From Pseudomonas neustonica (GTDB taxonomy: Bacteria > Pseudomonadota > Gammaproteobacteria > Pseudomonadales > Pseudomonadaceae): DNA of 64,000 nt. The position numbers and the translations under genes are program-made. The notes under the pieces were generated by a model. The model ran no database searches. It worked only from the letters and a program-made list of their open reading frames with translations, and had not been told where the DNA came from. Every line of letters starts with the position of its first letter. Position 1 is the stretch's first letter. This document shows, in pieces, positions 9,585 to 18,666 of the stretch. The stretch lies in assembly GCF_003797945.1 (NCBI RefSeq), contig NZ_RKKU01000002.1, positions 62,001 to 126,000 on the forward strand. The letters are read 5' to 3'.

Positions 9585-10574
9585 CTACTCCGCCCAGCGA
9601 TTACGAATCTCGATGATAGCCGCAATGCTATTGATAAAGCAGGTTACCAGCGCTGGATCAAAGTGCTTGCCACTCTGCTCCTGGATCAGTTGCACTGCAG
9701 CTTCTACTGTCCAGGCCTTTTTATAGGGTCGCACACTGGTTAGCGCATCGAATACATCGGCGATGGCGACAATGCGGCCCTCAATAGGAATGGCCTCACC
9801 GACCAGGCCCTTGGGATAGCCTGAGCCATCCCATTTTTCATGGTGCGAGAGGGCAATCCGTTTGGCCATCTGCAGCAGCGTGGCATCGTGATCGCCAATA
9901 ATCTGCGCGCCGATCTCGGGATGCTGCCGCATCACTTGCCATTCCTGCTCGTCGAGCTTGCCGGGTTTCTGCAGTATGGCGTCAGGCACGCCAATCTTGC
10001 CAACGTCGTGCATTGGTGCCGCGTGCAGGATTTCATCGGCTTCCTCTTCGCTGAAGCCTGCCGCAAGCGCGATGATGCGTGAAAAATGGCTCATGCGGAT
10101 GACGTGCAGGCCGGTCTCGTTATCCTTGTACTCAGCTGCCATACCGAGACACTGGACGATGTTGAGGCGCGTCTCGCGCAGCACGTCGGCACGCACCAGC
10201 GATAGGTGAGTGCGCACCCGAGCACGCACTATCGGGCTGCTAACCGGTTTGGAAATATAGTCCACTGCGCCAAGCTCGAAGCCGCGGATTTCGTCTTCCA
10301 CAGTGCTGAGAGCGGTCACAAAAATAACCGGGATACTATCGGTGAGAGGGTTTGCCTTGAGCCGGCTGCAGACTTGATATCCCGTCATACCGGGCATCAT
10401 TATATCGAGCAGTATCAAGTCCGGGCTTTCTGTCCCGGCTAGTGCCAGCGCTCGTTCGCCGTCACGGGCGAACAGCAACCGGTATTCGTCTTGCAGAATA
10501 TGGCGCAGCAAATGCAGGTTGGACGGCTCATCATCGACCAGCAACAGGGTACGGCGGGCATCTCTCAATGGCAT
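9585..10574 (-). CDS. Response regulator with HD-GYP c-di-GMP phosphodiesterase domain
   Basis: Receiver plus HD-GYP protein of the RpfG type: phosphorylation of the receiver is expected to control hydrolysis of cyclic di-GMP. From the start at ATG 10574 it has 329 residues; ATG 10604 (339 residues) is also possible and would overlap the upstream kinase gene. Receiver features are LLLVDDEPSN, phospho-acceptor Asp in LILLDIMMPG, and the Thr/Ala switch with K in YISKPV. The HD-GYP domain has AAPMHDVGKIGVPD with the HD pair and HHEKWDGSGYPKGL with the GYP motif, so it looks active. It starts 4 bases after the hybrid kinase stop, so kinase and regulator form an operon and a likely cognate pair. 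Confidence 0.93.
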   Translation of the reverse strand: MPLRDARRTLLLVDDEPSNLHLLRHILQDEYRLLFARDGERALALAGTESPDLILLDIMMPGMTGYQVCSRLKANPLTDSIPVIFVTALSTVEDEIRGFELGAVDYISKPVSSPIVRARVRTHLSLVRADVLRETRLNIVQCLGMAAEYKDNETGLHVIRMSHFSRIIALAAGFSEEEADEILHAAPMHDVGKIGVPDAILQKPGKLDEQEWQVMRQHPEIGAQIIGDHDATLLQMAKRIALSHHEKWDGSGYPKGLVGEAIPIEGRIVAIADVFDALTSVRPYKKAWTVEAAVQLIQEQSGKHFDPALVTCFINSIAAIIEIRNRWAE

Positions 10575-10578
10575 GGCA

Positions 10579-13500
10579 TCAGTCTTCGATAACGGGCGCG
10601 GCAAGCTCGAGTTCGAGCTGCTGCACTGCTAGGTGAAAATCAAAATCGTCGAGTGCTTGCTGGATCAGCGTCAGCCGCGGCTCTGATACCAGGCCGACGA
10701 GCTTTGATAGGCGACTCTCCAGCATTTCCCCCCGCTTCAGGCTGGCGATCAGATTGCTGAGTAGCTTATGACGTTGCTGTTGCTGTTGCTGCGTTATCGG
10801 CAGCTTCGCGACTGTCTGCTGATCTTCGGTTGGCGCCGGGATTGCAGCCTCGGCAGCCTGCAAGGCCTCATGTAGCTCATGCACTGCGTCGGTCAGGTCA
10901 CCAAGGTTTTCCTCGGTTATACGTGACTCCATGGCCGTAGCAAGCAACTGCACCTGTTGCAGTCCCAGGTTGGCAGCGCTCCCACGCAGTCGGTGTAGTA
11001 AGGCCGCTGCGCCTTCGCTCTGTCCGCTCTCCAGCAGCTGTGCCAGCTGACCTGGCGTATCCTGGTTGCTCTGCAAAAAGAGGCGAAGAGCCTGCTCCAA
11101 GGCATAGGAGCTACCCCAGCGCTGAGCACCCTCGGACCAATTGATCGAGCCTTCGGCGGGCGCTGGTGCGGCCATAGCAGGCTCGTCGGTGAGCTGCTCG
11201 GTGAGTTGCAAAGCTCGGCACATCTCGCGCTGCAGCGCGAGGCGGTCTACCGGTTTTGAGGCAAAACCATCCATGCCGGCTGCCTTGGCTGCCTCCCTAT
11301 CCTTGTCCAATACGCTTGCGGTTAGAGCGATGATTGGCGTTGGCGGCCTGCCCAGGTTTGTTTCGTAGCGGCGTATGATGCGCGTGGCTTCCAGGCCGCT
11401 CACCTCAGGCATCTGCATATCCATGAGGATCAGGTCAAAGTGCTGTTCGGTCATCCGCTCAAAGGCAGCAAGGCCGTTGGTAACGCAGGTAACACTGTGT
11501 CCGTCAGCGCTAAGGATCACCTCCATCAAGCGCAGGTTATCGGCAACATCATCGGCCACCAGAATCTTCAGCGGCGGTAGCGTTATACGCTTGCTAGAGC
11601 TGGAGGGTTGCAACGATTGCGCTTCAATCAGCGGTAGTTGGATGATGAAGCACGAGCCTACACCTTCCTCGCTTTCAACCTTTATGCTGCCACCCATCAA
11701 CTCTACCAGCTGCCGGGAAATCGTCGTCCCTAGTCCGGTACCGCCGAAGCGCCGGCTCATCGAGGCGTCTGCTTGGGCAAAGGGTTCGAAGATGAGCTTG
11801 ATTCGTTGCGGATCAATGCCGATGCCAGTGTCGCGCAAGCGTATGCAGATGCCGTCCTGCGCGGAACTGACTTGCAGCTCAACCTGGCCGTCGAGGGTGA
11901 ACTTGATGGCATTACCCAGCAAGTTGGTGAGTACCTGGCGTAAACGCATGGCGTCGCCGTAGAAGTAGTGCTGATCCAGTTGATAGTCAAACGTTAGCTG
12001 CAGACCTTTCTGCGTCGCCTCGAGGCGGAAAACGGCAAGCAGCTGCTGACAAAGCTCGAATAGCGAAAAAGACTGGTATTCCAGCTGTACTGCGCCTTTT
12101 TCCAGTTTTGCTGTATCCAGAATATCGTTTAGCAGACCCAATAGTGATCGTGCTGCGTTATGCACGGTTTTGACGTGTTGTTGCTGAGCGGCTGGTAGCT
12201 GGTTGTCACTGAGCAACACGTCACTAAAACCAATGATAGCGTTCATCGGGGTACGAATTTCGTGGCTCATGTTGGCCAGAAAGGCACCTTTGGATTCCGC
12301 CGCCAGTTCGGCCCGCTCTTTGGCCTCAACCAGGTCGACTTCCATGCGGTGACGTTCGCTGAGATCGGTTGCCAGCATGATTACTTTGCGCGGCTTGCCG
12401 TCCGTATCAAGGATAGGATTGTAATAAGCCTGTACATAAACCACATGCCCATCAATGTGGCGCAGACTGAACTCGCCGGCCACGTAGTCGCCTTTACTCA
12501 GCCTTGGCCAGAGTTGGTTACTTTCTTCGCAGGGCTCGAACACCAGCGCGTGCGGGGCTCCCAGCAGACTTGAGCGCGCATAGCCGCTGAGGGCGAGAAA
12601 GCGCTCGTTTACCGAGAGAATAGTTGCGTCCATACCTAGCTCAAGCATGCCCTGCGCCTGGCTGATGGCATAGACAATGCCCTCGAATTCGGCGTTACGC
12701 TGCTTGCTGTGGGTAATGTCGATCATCACCCCGTCGATCCATTGTGCCGTTCCCTGCTCGTCGAAGATGGCACTGGCGCTTTCCGAAACCCAGCGCTCAC
12801 TGCCATCGCGGTGGATAATACGGTACTCAATATTGTACTTCTCACGCTTGCTGATAGCGTGCATTACGCGGTCATAGCAGCGTTGCTCGTCGTTGGGATG
12901 GATCAACGCGGCAAAGCTTTTACCGCCTGCCAGAAAGTCGTCGGCTGGCCAGCCAGTGAGTTGTTCGGCAGCTTCGCTGATAAACAGCATGGGCCAATCA
13001 TCGCGCGGCAAACAGCGGAATGAGGTGCCCGGGATATTGGCAATCAGCGTCCGATATTGTTCTTCCCGCTGTTGCAGTGATTGCTCAAGACGACGCTGCT
13101 CACTGATATCACTGATAAACCCGACAAAGCGCACTACGTCGCCCGTCCCGGTTTGGCCAATGGCAACACGTACCGGGAACTCACTACCGTCACGCCGACG
13201 ACAGGTGCTATCCAGGCTCTTACCGAGCAACTGGGGGCGCAGGCCTGCGTTGAACTCACGCAAAAACGCGAGATGACCTTGGTAGCTCTGATCAGTGAGC
13301 AGCAGGCGCATATTCTGGCCGACCAGCTCTGCCATTGACCAGCCGAACAGGCGCTCTGCGGCGCGGTTCATTTCGTGAATGGTGCCGTGCTCGTCTGAAC
13401 TGACGATCGCGTCTACTGCGGTATCAAATACGGCGCGGGTTTGCGCTTCGCTGTCATGCACCTGGCGATATAGCTGGCTGAAACGAACGATACCGTTAAC

Positions 13501-14241
13501 CACACCCACCAGCCCGCCGAGTATCAGTGTGGTCAAGGCAATGATCAGACCTAGCGTCAGGTGTTGGCTGTACTCTGGGCTGTAGTTTGCCGGCGCGATA
13601 CCGATAAAACGCGCTGCTGCCATGCCGGCGTAATGCATTGAGGCAATCGCCAAGCCCATGATCAAAGCGGCAATGAATAGAGCTCTTGGTGATTTCTGTG
13701 ACAAGCCGAAGCGAATTCGAAGCGCCAGGGTAGACAGGCCGGTGGCGACAACGATGGACGCGACAAACCAGGCAGGATCAAACAGCAACTGCGCGTCGGC
13801 GCGCATGGCTAACATGCCGCTGTAGTGCATGCAGCCGATACCCAAGCCGATCAGAATGCCGCCGCGTGCGAGCTCGCTCCAGCCCAGCTCGCGGCGCGAC
13901 AGTAGCGGTAGGGCGATTAGCGAAGCGGCCAGGGCAGGGAGGAACGACAGCAGGGTGATTGCCGGATCAAAGCGAACTGGCATGCCGATATCGTAGGCGA
14001 GCATGCCAATGAAGTGCATGGCCCAAATACCACCAGCAAGTGCAGCGGCGCCGCTGACGATGGCGCCTTTACGCGCCGACTCGTTAACGGCAACGCGAGC
14101 CAGCCCGGCAACCTGCAGCGCCAGCCAAGACGCGGCGATGGCGATCACGATCGACAGAAACATCAGGCTGTGATGATGCATTCCCTGCAACAGCGGGCCG
14201 GTATTTAACTCGGCGTTATAAAACCAGGAACCAATCAGCAC
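10579..14241 (-). CDS. MHYT-PAS hybrid sensor histidine kinase with receiver and HPt
   Basis: A 1220-residue inner-membrane phosphorelay kinase. The start is GTG 14241 with GGGGAT upstream. Order of parts: an MHYT sensor with about seven membrane segments and three MH(F/Y)xGM repeats (MHFIGMLAY, MHYSGMLAM, MHYAGMAAA; residues ~50-220), PAS domains between about 260 and 640 (at least three clear), a HisKA H-box NMSHEIRTPMNA, an HATPase domain with GNAIKFT, DTGIGID and GTGLG, a receiver with DLILMDMQMPE, and a C-terminal HPt with HRLRGSAANLG. The MHYT module is proposed to bind a metal and sense gases such as O2, CO or NO. The adjacent HD-GYP regulator is the likely output, linking the signal to c-di-GMP. 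Confidence 0.94.
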   Translation of the reverse strand: MLIGSWFYNAELNTGPLLQGMHHHSLMFLSIVIAIAASWLALQVAGLARVAVNESARKGAIVSGAAALAGGIWAMHFIGMLAYDIGMPVRFDPAITLLSFLPALAASLIALPLLSRRELGWSELARGGILIGLGIGCMHYSGMLAMRADAQLLFDPAWFVASIVVATGLSTLALRIRFGLSQKSPRALFIAALIMGLAIASMHYAGMAAARFIGIAPANYSPEYSQHLTLGLIIALTTLILGGLVGVVNGIVRFSQLYRQVHDSEAQTRAVFDTAVDAIVSSDEHGTIHEMNRAAERLFGWSMAELVGQNMRLLLTDQSYQGHLAFLREFNAGLRPQLLGKSLDSTCRRRDGSEFPVRVAIGQTGTGDVVRFVGFISDISEQRRLEQSLQQREEQYRTLIANIPGTSFRCLPRDDWPMLFISEAAEQLTGWPADDFLAGGKSFAALIHPNDEQRCYDRVMHAISKREKYNIEYRIIHRDGSERWVSESASAIFDEQGTAQWIDGVMIDITHSKQRNAEFEGIVYAISQAQGMLELGMDATILSVNERFLALSGYARSSLLGAPHALVFEPCEESNQLWPRLSKGDYVAGEFSLRHIDGHVVYVQAYYNPILDTDGKPRKVIMLATDLSERHRMEVDLVEAKERAELAAESKGAFLANMSHEIRTPMNAIIGFSDVLLSDNQLPAAQQQHVKTVHNAARSLLGLLNDILDTAKLEKGAVQLEYQSFSLFELCQQLLAVFRLEATQKGLQLTFDYQLDQHYFYGDAMRLRQVLTNLLGNAIKFTLDGQVELQVSSAQDGICIRLRDTGIGIDPQRIKLIFEPFAQADASMSRRFGGTGLGTTISRQLVELMGGSIKVESEEGVGSCFIIQLPLIEAQSLQPSSSSKRITLPPLKILVADDVADNLRLMEVILSADGHSVTCVTNGLAAFERMTEQHFDLILMDMQMPEVSGLEATRIIRRYETNLGRPPTPIIALTASVLDKDREAAKAAGMDGFASKPVDRLALQREMCRALQLTEQLTDEPAMAAPAPAEGSINWSEGAQRWGSSYALEQALRLFLQSNQDTPGQLAQLLESGQSEGAAALLHRLRGSAANLGLQQVQLLATAMESRITEENLGDLTDAVHELHEALQAAEAAIPAPTEDQQTVAKLPITQQQQQQRHKLLSNLIASLKRGEMLESRLSKLVGLVSEPRLTLIQQALDDFDFHLAVQQLELELAAPVIED

Positions 14242-14401
14242 TGCTTATCCCCGTTCTACGCGACGGCCAGCGGCCAAGCCGTCTACTGATGGAAGCATCA
14301 GCTACTTGCCGATGATTGCACAATGTAATCATAGTTCGCACACGGCTTATCTGACAGGAACGTAACCAGCTGTGTACAGCGCGTCAAAAGATATCGGCTC
14401 C

Positions 14402-15025
14402 TTAAGCGTCTGCTTGAGGACCGTTTAGCAGCTGCTGCCAGTGATTGCGGATCGTGGTCAGTGATTCGTCGCCGCCGAGCTGACCGCGGAACAGCAGTAC
14501 GCTACCCAGCACCGTTGAATATTGGATCAGCGCCATTGCCCGCGCAGTGCCGGGGGCAACCAGGGGTTCAAGCAGCTGCGCGCTCTGTTCGACGCGCGCG
14601 TTATCCACAGTAGCAACGATGTTGCGTGCATAGTCGTCGCGCTGCGCGTAGTCGCGGATTGCGAATTCAACCTTCATGCGCTTGAACTCGACGGCCGGTC
14701 CCTCAAACATCAGCGTGAGCACCCGATCTACTTCCTGCTCAGGTGAGAGGCTGGGATCTTTACCAGGTTGCCAGTAACGCAGGCCCCGCATGCGCAGGGC
14801 CTGCCACTGATCGAGAAACAAGTGGATAAAGCTGCCAAGGTCGTCGAAATGCCAATAGAAACTGCCGCGAGTGACTTTCAAACGTTTAGCCAGGGGCAGC
14901 ACGCGCAGCTGATCGAAGCCGCCTTCCAGGATGGCCTCGGTCGCGGCATTAAACCAATCCTGCTGACTGAGCACTGCCCGACCTTTGGGTCGGCCACGCG
15001 GATTGGCTTTGGCGGGGGCAGGCAT
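14402..15025 (-). CDS. TetR family transcriptional regulator
   Basis: A 207-residue repressor. The N-terminal helix-turn-helix covers about residues 20-66 (ATEAILEGGFDQLRVLPLA, then VTRGSFYWHFDDLGSF, the recognition helix region). The C-terminal ligand domain is not diagnostic. A basic N-terminal tail (ANPRGRPKGR) precedes the HTH. The gene is divergent from an acyl-CoA dehydrogenase, and the 158-bp gap contains a perfect 18-bp palindrome at 15108-15125 that is the likely operator for both genes. A TATAAT hexamer on the minus strand (15058-15063) could be its own -10 element. The ligand may be an acyl-CoA, by context only. Confidence 0.9.
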   Translation of the reverse strand: MPAPAKANPRGRPKGRAVLSQQDWFNAATEAILEGGFDQLRVLPLAKRLKVTRGSFYWHFDDLGSFIHLFLDQWQALRMRGLRYWQPGKDPSLSPEQEVDRVLTLMFEGPAVEFKRMKVEFAIRDYAQRDDYARNIVATVDNARVEQSAQLLEPLVAPGTARAMALIQYSTVLGSVLLFRGQLGGDESLTTIRNHWQQLLNGPQADA

Positions 15026-15103
15026 GGCAGCACTCTCATGGATAAGACAGAGCTGGCATTATAAGTCAGACGAAGGCGCCGTCATATTGCTTTCCATACA
15101 CAA

Positions 15104-15125
15104 TTGACAATACACATGTGTATTG
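15104..15125 (+). promoter_or_regulatory. TetR operator palindrome overlapping a -35 hexamer
   Basis: CAATACACATGTGTATTG (15108-15125) is a perfect 18-bp palindrome in the gap between the tetR-type gene and the acyl-CoA dehydrogenase gene. A consensus -35 hexamer TTGACA (15104-15109) overlaps its left end in the dehydrogenase direction. A repressor dimer bound here would cover that hexamer. No good -10 was found at the matching distance, so the promoter assignment is weaker than the operator. Confidence 0.75.
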
Positions 15126-15183
15126 AGATCTTGGTTGGCAGGACGCCCATGCGGCGATAGCGAACCGAGTCAGGAGTTAAGCC

Positions 15184-16404
15184 ATGTACCAGCAAACCGA
15201 ACGGGGCCTGGATCTGCAAAAACGGGTATCGGCCTTTATGGACGAACATATCTTCCCTAATGAGCAGGCCTACGAAGAAGAGATCCGCGCCAACGAGAAG
15301 GCTGGCAACGCCTACACCACAGTGAAACTGATGGAAGAGCTGAAGGCCAAAGCGCGCGCTGAAGGGTTATGGAACCTGTTTCTGCCCGAGGCCGAGCACG
15401 GCCCGGGGCTGAGTAACATGGAATACGCGCCTTTGGCTGAATTGATGGGCCGGGTACCCGGTATGTGGGCCTCCGAAGTGTTCAATTGCGGTGCCCCTGA
15501 TACCGGCAATATGGAAGTCCTCGCACGCTACGGCACCAAAGCGCAGCAGGAGCGCTGGCTGACGCCGCTGCTTAACGGCGAGATCCGCTCTGCCTTTGCC
15601 ATGACCGAGCCGCTGGTTGCCTCATCGGATGCAACCAATATTGAGACTCGTATCGAGCGTGATGGCGACGAGTACGTGATCAACGGGCGCAAATGGTACA
15701 TCTCGGGCGCTGCCAATGATCGCTGCGAAATTATGGTGGTGATGGGCAAGAGCGATCCAGAACACCCCAATCGTCACCAGCAGCAGTCGATGATTCTGGT
15801 ACCGATGGACGCCCCTGGCGTTACCGTGCTGCGCGATATGGGGTGTTACGGCTACATGGATCCGCCCTATGGCCACCCGGAAATTCTGTTTGAAAACGTG
15901 CGGGTTCCAGCCAGCAATATGCTACTGGGCGAGGGCCGTGGCTTTGAAATCGCCCAGGGCCGCCTCGGGCCAGGGCGTATTCACCACTGCATGCGCGTGA
16001 TCGGTCAAGCCGAGCGGGCGTTGGCGCTGATGTGTGAGCGTTTGAGTCATCGCGTTGCCTTCCACAAGCCCTTGTCGGAACAGGGCGTGTGGCGTGAGCG
16101 CATTGCCGAGTCGCGGATCATGATTGATCAGGCGCGCTTTCTGGTGATGAACGCAGCGTATTTGATGGATACGGCCGGTAACAAGGTTGCAGCCAAGCAA
16201 ATCGCGATGATCAAGGTTGCGGCGCCGAACATGGCGTGCCAGGTGATCGACTGGGCTATTCAGGCGCATGGCGCCGGTGGTTTCTCATCGGACTTCCCGT
16301 TGGCGCAGCTATACGTTTATGCCCGCCACCTGCGCACGGCCGATGGCCCGGATGAGGTGCACCGCAACGCGATTGCCAAGGCGGAGCTTAAGGCTTATCA
16401 GTAA
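15184..16404 (+). CDS. Acyl-CoA dehydrogenase family protein
   Basis: FAD-dependent acyl-CoA dehydrogenase, 406 residues, expected to introduce a double bond next to the CoA thioester and pass electrons to ETF. It has the three domains of the family: an N-terminal helical domain, a middle beta domain with [18 protein letters not shown] (substrate/FAD contacts) and RKWYISGA, and a C-terminal helical domain with the FAD-binding [15 protein letters not shown] and the end motif [19 protein letters not shown]. It resembles the long N-terminal-extended type (about 400 residues) related to ACAD10/11-like proteins. The start ATG 15184 has an AGGAG element upstream. It is probably repressed by the divergent TetR protein. 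Substrate unknown. Confidence 0.9.
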   Translation: MYQQTERGLDLQKRVSAFMDEHIFPNEQAYEEEIRANEKAGNAYTTVKLMEELKAKARAEGLWNLFLPEAEHGPGLSNMEYAPLAELMGRVPGMWASEVFNCGAPDTGNMEVLARYGTKAQQERWLTPLLNGEIRSAFAMTEPLVASSDATNIETRIERDGDEYVINGRKWYISGAANDRCEIMVVMGKSDPEHPNRHQQQSMILVPMDAPGVTVLRDMGCYGYMDPPYGHPEILFENVRVPASNMLLGEGRGFEIAQGRLGPGRIHHCMRVIGQAERALALMCERLSHRVAFHKPLSEQGVWRERIAESRIMIDQARFLVMNAAYLMDTAGNKVAAKQIAMIKVAAPNMACQVIDWAIQAHGAGGFSSDFPLAQLYVYARHLRTADGPDEVHRNAIAKAELKAYQ

Positions 16405-16441
16405 GCGTGCTGGCGCAGTAAGGCTCGGTTTGTATTCTCAG

Positions 16442-16473
16442 TTCTGACGTTCTGACGTTCTGACGTTCTGATG
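16442..16473 (+). repeat. Tandem 8-bp repeat TTCTGACG x3 plus TTCTGATG
   Basis: Four head-to-tail octamers: three identical TTCTGACG units and a fourth with one change. It is 37 bases after the acyl-CoA dehydrogenase stop and 10 bases before the left arm of the large inverted repeat. Function is unknown. Confidence 0.9.
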
Positions 16474-16483
16474 TTTTTATCGA

Positions 16484-16982
16484 GTCAGCTTTTCGCCTTG
16501 ATGGCGAGCCAAGGGGGGCCGCTTGCCCGGCCCCCCTTAGCAATCCCCCGGGGCACCCGACTGCATGGCCCTTCGGGTCCGCTGCGTTGCTCGATCTACC
16601 GGGGACACGCGCAAACTCGCTTCGCTCAGACACCGCGCGCGCCTTTTTCCCGGTAGCTCTGCGCTACTCGCCCACGCAGACGGGGAGTTGCCCCGTGTAT
16701 TTGTATTGATTTTTAAACGGCTCTAGCTTTGTTAAAAATGGTGAAGCGGGTACATGTATTTGTCCCGTTTACGCGGGCGAGTAGCGCAGGACTGGCGGGA
16801 GAAAGCCCGAGGAATGTTGGGGGCGCCTAGCCTGAGGAGCGCAGCGACGAGTTCCGCAGGGCCCCGTCAGGCCGAGCAACGCAGCGAACCCGAAGGGCCG
16901 CGTAGTCGGGTGCCCCGGGGGATCGCTAAGGGGGGCTGGGCAAGCAGCCCCCCTTGGCTCGCCAAAAAGGCGAAAGGCTGAC
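16484..16982. mobile_element. 499-bp element with 110-bp inverted arms (MITE-like)
   Basis: The left arm 16484-16593 and the right arm 16873-16982 are reverse complements over 110 bp with no gaps and about 10 mismatches (roughly 91% identity). The outermost bases are GTCAGC and GCTGAC. Each arm holds smaller hairpins, such as an 11-bp G/C stem at 16511-16521 with 16528-16538. A second match lies inside (16659-16673 with 16775-16789, around GCGCTACTCGCCC). Left flank TATCGA and right flank TATCCA agree at 5 of 6 bases and could be a worn target duplication. There is no transposase gene. I call it a non-autonomous palindromic element; mobility is inferred only. Confidence 0.6.
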
Positions 16983-17032
16983 TATCCAGTATCTGAAAAG
17001 CTATGTCTAAAAACCTGCGCGCAAGCGTCAAC

Positions 17033-17065
17033 AAAAAAGGCGCAACACTCGCATGCTGCGCCTTT
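17033..17065 (-). terminator. Intrinsic terminator after purK
   Basis: On the minus strand, AAAGGCGCA (17065-17057) pairs with TGCGCCTTT (17044-17036), a 9-bp stem with a 12-base loop, followed by a run of T (A on the plus strand, 17033-17038). It lies 17 bases after the purK stop and ends the purE-purK operon. Confidence 0.9.
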
Positions 17066-17081
17066 CTCACTGCCGGGATGA

Positions 17082-18164
17082 TCAGCCCTTGATCAGCGCC
17101 TCAACCTCAGCAATCCGACCCTTCAAAGTAGTCATATCAGCACAACGCAGCGTGGCGTGGCCCACCTTGCGGCCGGCCTTGAAGGCCTTGCCGTAGTGAT
17201 GCAAATGGCATTGCTCGATAGCCGTTACCTTGCTCGCTTCCGGCACTTCACCAATGAAGTTCAGCATCGCGGCTTCGCCCAGGGTAGCGGTGGAGCCCAG
17301 TGGCAATCCGGCGATGGCGCGCAGGTGGTTTTCGAACTGGCTGCATTCGCTGCCTTCAATGGTCCAGTGACCAGAGTTGTGCACGCGCGGTGCAATCTCA
17401 TTGGCTTTCAGGCCGCCGTCGACTTCAAAGAACTCGAAGGCCATGACGCCAACGTAGTCCAGTTTATCGAGCACCTTGCTCACGTAGCTTTCGGCCTGCG
17501 CTTGCAGCGGGTGCGCGGTGCTGGCGATCGACAGCTTGAGGATGCCGTTCTCGTGGTTGTTGTGCACCAGCGGGTAAAAGCGGGTCTCTCCGTCGCGGGC
17601 ACGCACGGCGATCAGCGACACTTCACCGGTGAATGGCACAAAGCCTTCGAGAATGCAGGGCACGCTGCCCAGCTCGGCAAAGGCGCCGGCAACATCGTCA
17701 GGCTGGCGCAAAACTTTCTGGCCCTTGCCATCGTAACCCAGGGTGCGGGTTTTCATAACGGCTGGCAGCCCTATCCGCTTTACTGCTGTGTCCAGATCCG
17801 CTTGGGACTGGATGTCGGAAAAGTCGGGGGTAGGGATGCCCAGGTCCTGGAACATCGACTTCTCGAACCAGCGGTCACGGGCGATGCGCAGTGACTCGGC
17901 ATTTGGATAAACCGGCACGAACTGCGAGAGAAAGGCGACGGTTTCTGCAGGCACGCTTTCAAACTCGAAGGTAACCAGATCGACTTCTTCAGCCAGCTGG
18001 CGCAGGTGATCCTGGTCGCTGTAATCAGCGCGGATATGTTCGCCCAGCGCCTGCGCACAGGCATCTGGCGCCGGATCAAGAAAAGCAAATTGCTGGCCCA
18101 GCGGGGTGCCGGCCAAGGCCAGCATACGACCGAGTTGACCACCACCGATTACGCCGATTTTCAT
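17082..18164 (-). CDS. purK: N5-carboxyaminoimidazole ribonucleotide synthase
   Basis: ATP-grasp enzyme that carboxylates AIR with bicarbonate and ATP to N5-CAIR in purine synthesis; PurE then rearranges the product. It has 360 residues. The N-terminus shows the typical GVIGGGQLGRMLA (residues 4-16). The ATP-grasp core has PAVMKTRTLGYDGKGQ and the metal/ATP segment FEFFEVDGGLKANEIAPRVHNSGHWTIEG, and AAMLNFIGEVP follows. The start ATG 18164 has a TGAGGAA ribosome site. It starts 10 bases after the purE stop, so the two genes form the usual purE-purK operon and end at a good terminator. Confidence 0.97.
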   Translation of the reverse strand: MKIGVIGGGQLGRMLALAGTPLGQQFAFLDPAPDACAQALGEHIRADYSDQDHLRQLAEEVDLVTFEFESVPAETVAFLSQFVPVYPNAESLRIARDRWFEKSMFQDLGIPTPDFSDIQSQADLDTAVKRIGLPAVMKTRTLGYDGKGQKVLRQPDDVAGAFAELGSVPCILEGFVPFTGEVSLIAVRARDGETRFYPLVHNNHENGILKLSIASTAHPLQAQAESYVSKVLDKLDYVGVMAFEFFEVDGGLKANEIAPRVHNSGHWTIEGSECSQFENHLRAIAGLPLGSTATLGEAAMLNFIGEVPEASKVTAIEQCHLHHYGKAFKAGRKVGHATLRCADMTTLKGRIAEVEALIKG

Positions 18165-18174
18165 AGTCGATTCC

Positions 18175-18666
18175 TCAGGCCTGACGCGGGTCTGCGTTGC
18201 TCAGCACGTTTTCAGTTTGTTGGGCGCGAAAGTCCTGTAGCGCCTGGCTGAACTCGGGGTGCTTGCCGCCAAGAATGCTAGCCGACAACAAAGCCGCATT
18301 GACCGCACCGGCTTTACCGATAGCCAGGGTTGCGACCGGCACGCCAGCGGGCATCTGCACGATGGAGAGCAGAGAATCAACGCCGGACAGCATGGAGGAT
18401 TGGACTGGCACGCCAAGCACGGGCAAGTGGGTCTTGGCCGCGCACATGCCTGGCAGGTGGGCCGCGCCGCCAGCACCAGCGATGATCACCTCAATACCCT
18501 TGCCAGCTGCTTCTTCAGCGTACTGGAACAGCAGGTCAGGGGTGCGGTGCGCAGACACTACCTTTACTTCGTAGGGAATGCCCAGTTGATCCAGCATATC
18601 GGCCGTATGGCTCAGGGTGGACCAGTCGGACTTGGAGCCCATGATCACGCCAACCAGTGCGCTCAT
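18175..18666 (-). CDS. purE: N5-CAIR mutase (class I PurE)
   Basis: Converts N5-CAIR to CAIR in purine synthesis. It has 163 residues from ATG 18666 ([15 protein letters not shown]), which has GAGCGAGG upstream; in-frame codons up to 18753 lie in the leader hairpin and are not family-like. Active-site motifs are GSKSDW (residues ~10-15), SAHRTPD and [11 protein letters not shown]. Class I is indicated by the presence of purK next to it. The leader contains a 9-bp-stem hairpin (18716-18745) followed by T residues, a possible attenuator. No PurR-type box was recognised. Confidence 0.97.
   Translation of the reverse strand: MSALVGVIMGSKSDWSTLSHTADMLDQLGIPYEVKVVSAHRTPDLLFQYAEEAAGKGIEVIIAGAGGAAHLPGMCAAKTHLPVLGVPVQSSMLSGVDSLLSIVQMPAGVPVATLAIGKAGAVNAALLSASILGGKHPEFSQALQDFRAQQTENVLSNADPRQA

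Larger units (their letters stand above)
16405..17081. other. 677-bp gene-free region with repeats
   Basis: No credible gene is present. Short open frames here (for example 16471-16656 and 16754-16981) have unnatural composition and lie in the repeated arms. From left to right the region holds four 8-bp repeats (16442-16473), the 499-bp inverted-repeat element (16484-16982), and the purK terminator (17033-17065). Confidence 0.85.

Noticed and set aside
16754-16981. Short open frames inside the inverted-repeat element
   Set aside because: They are rich in Arg, Gly and Pro, occur in both orientations of the same repeat arm and have no ribosome sites.
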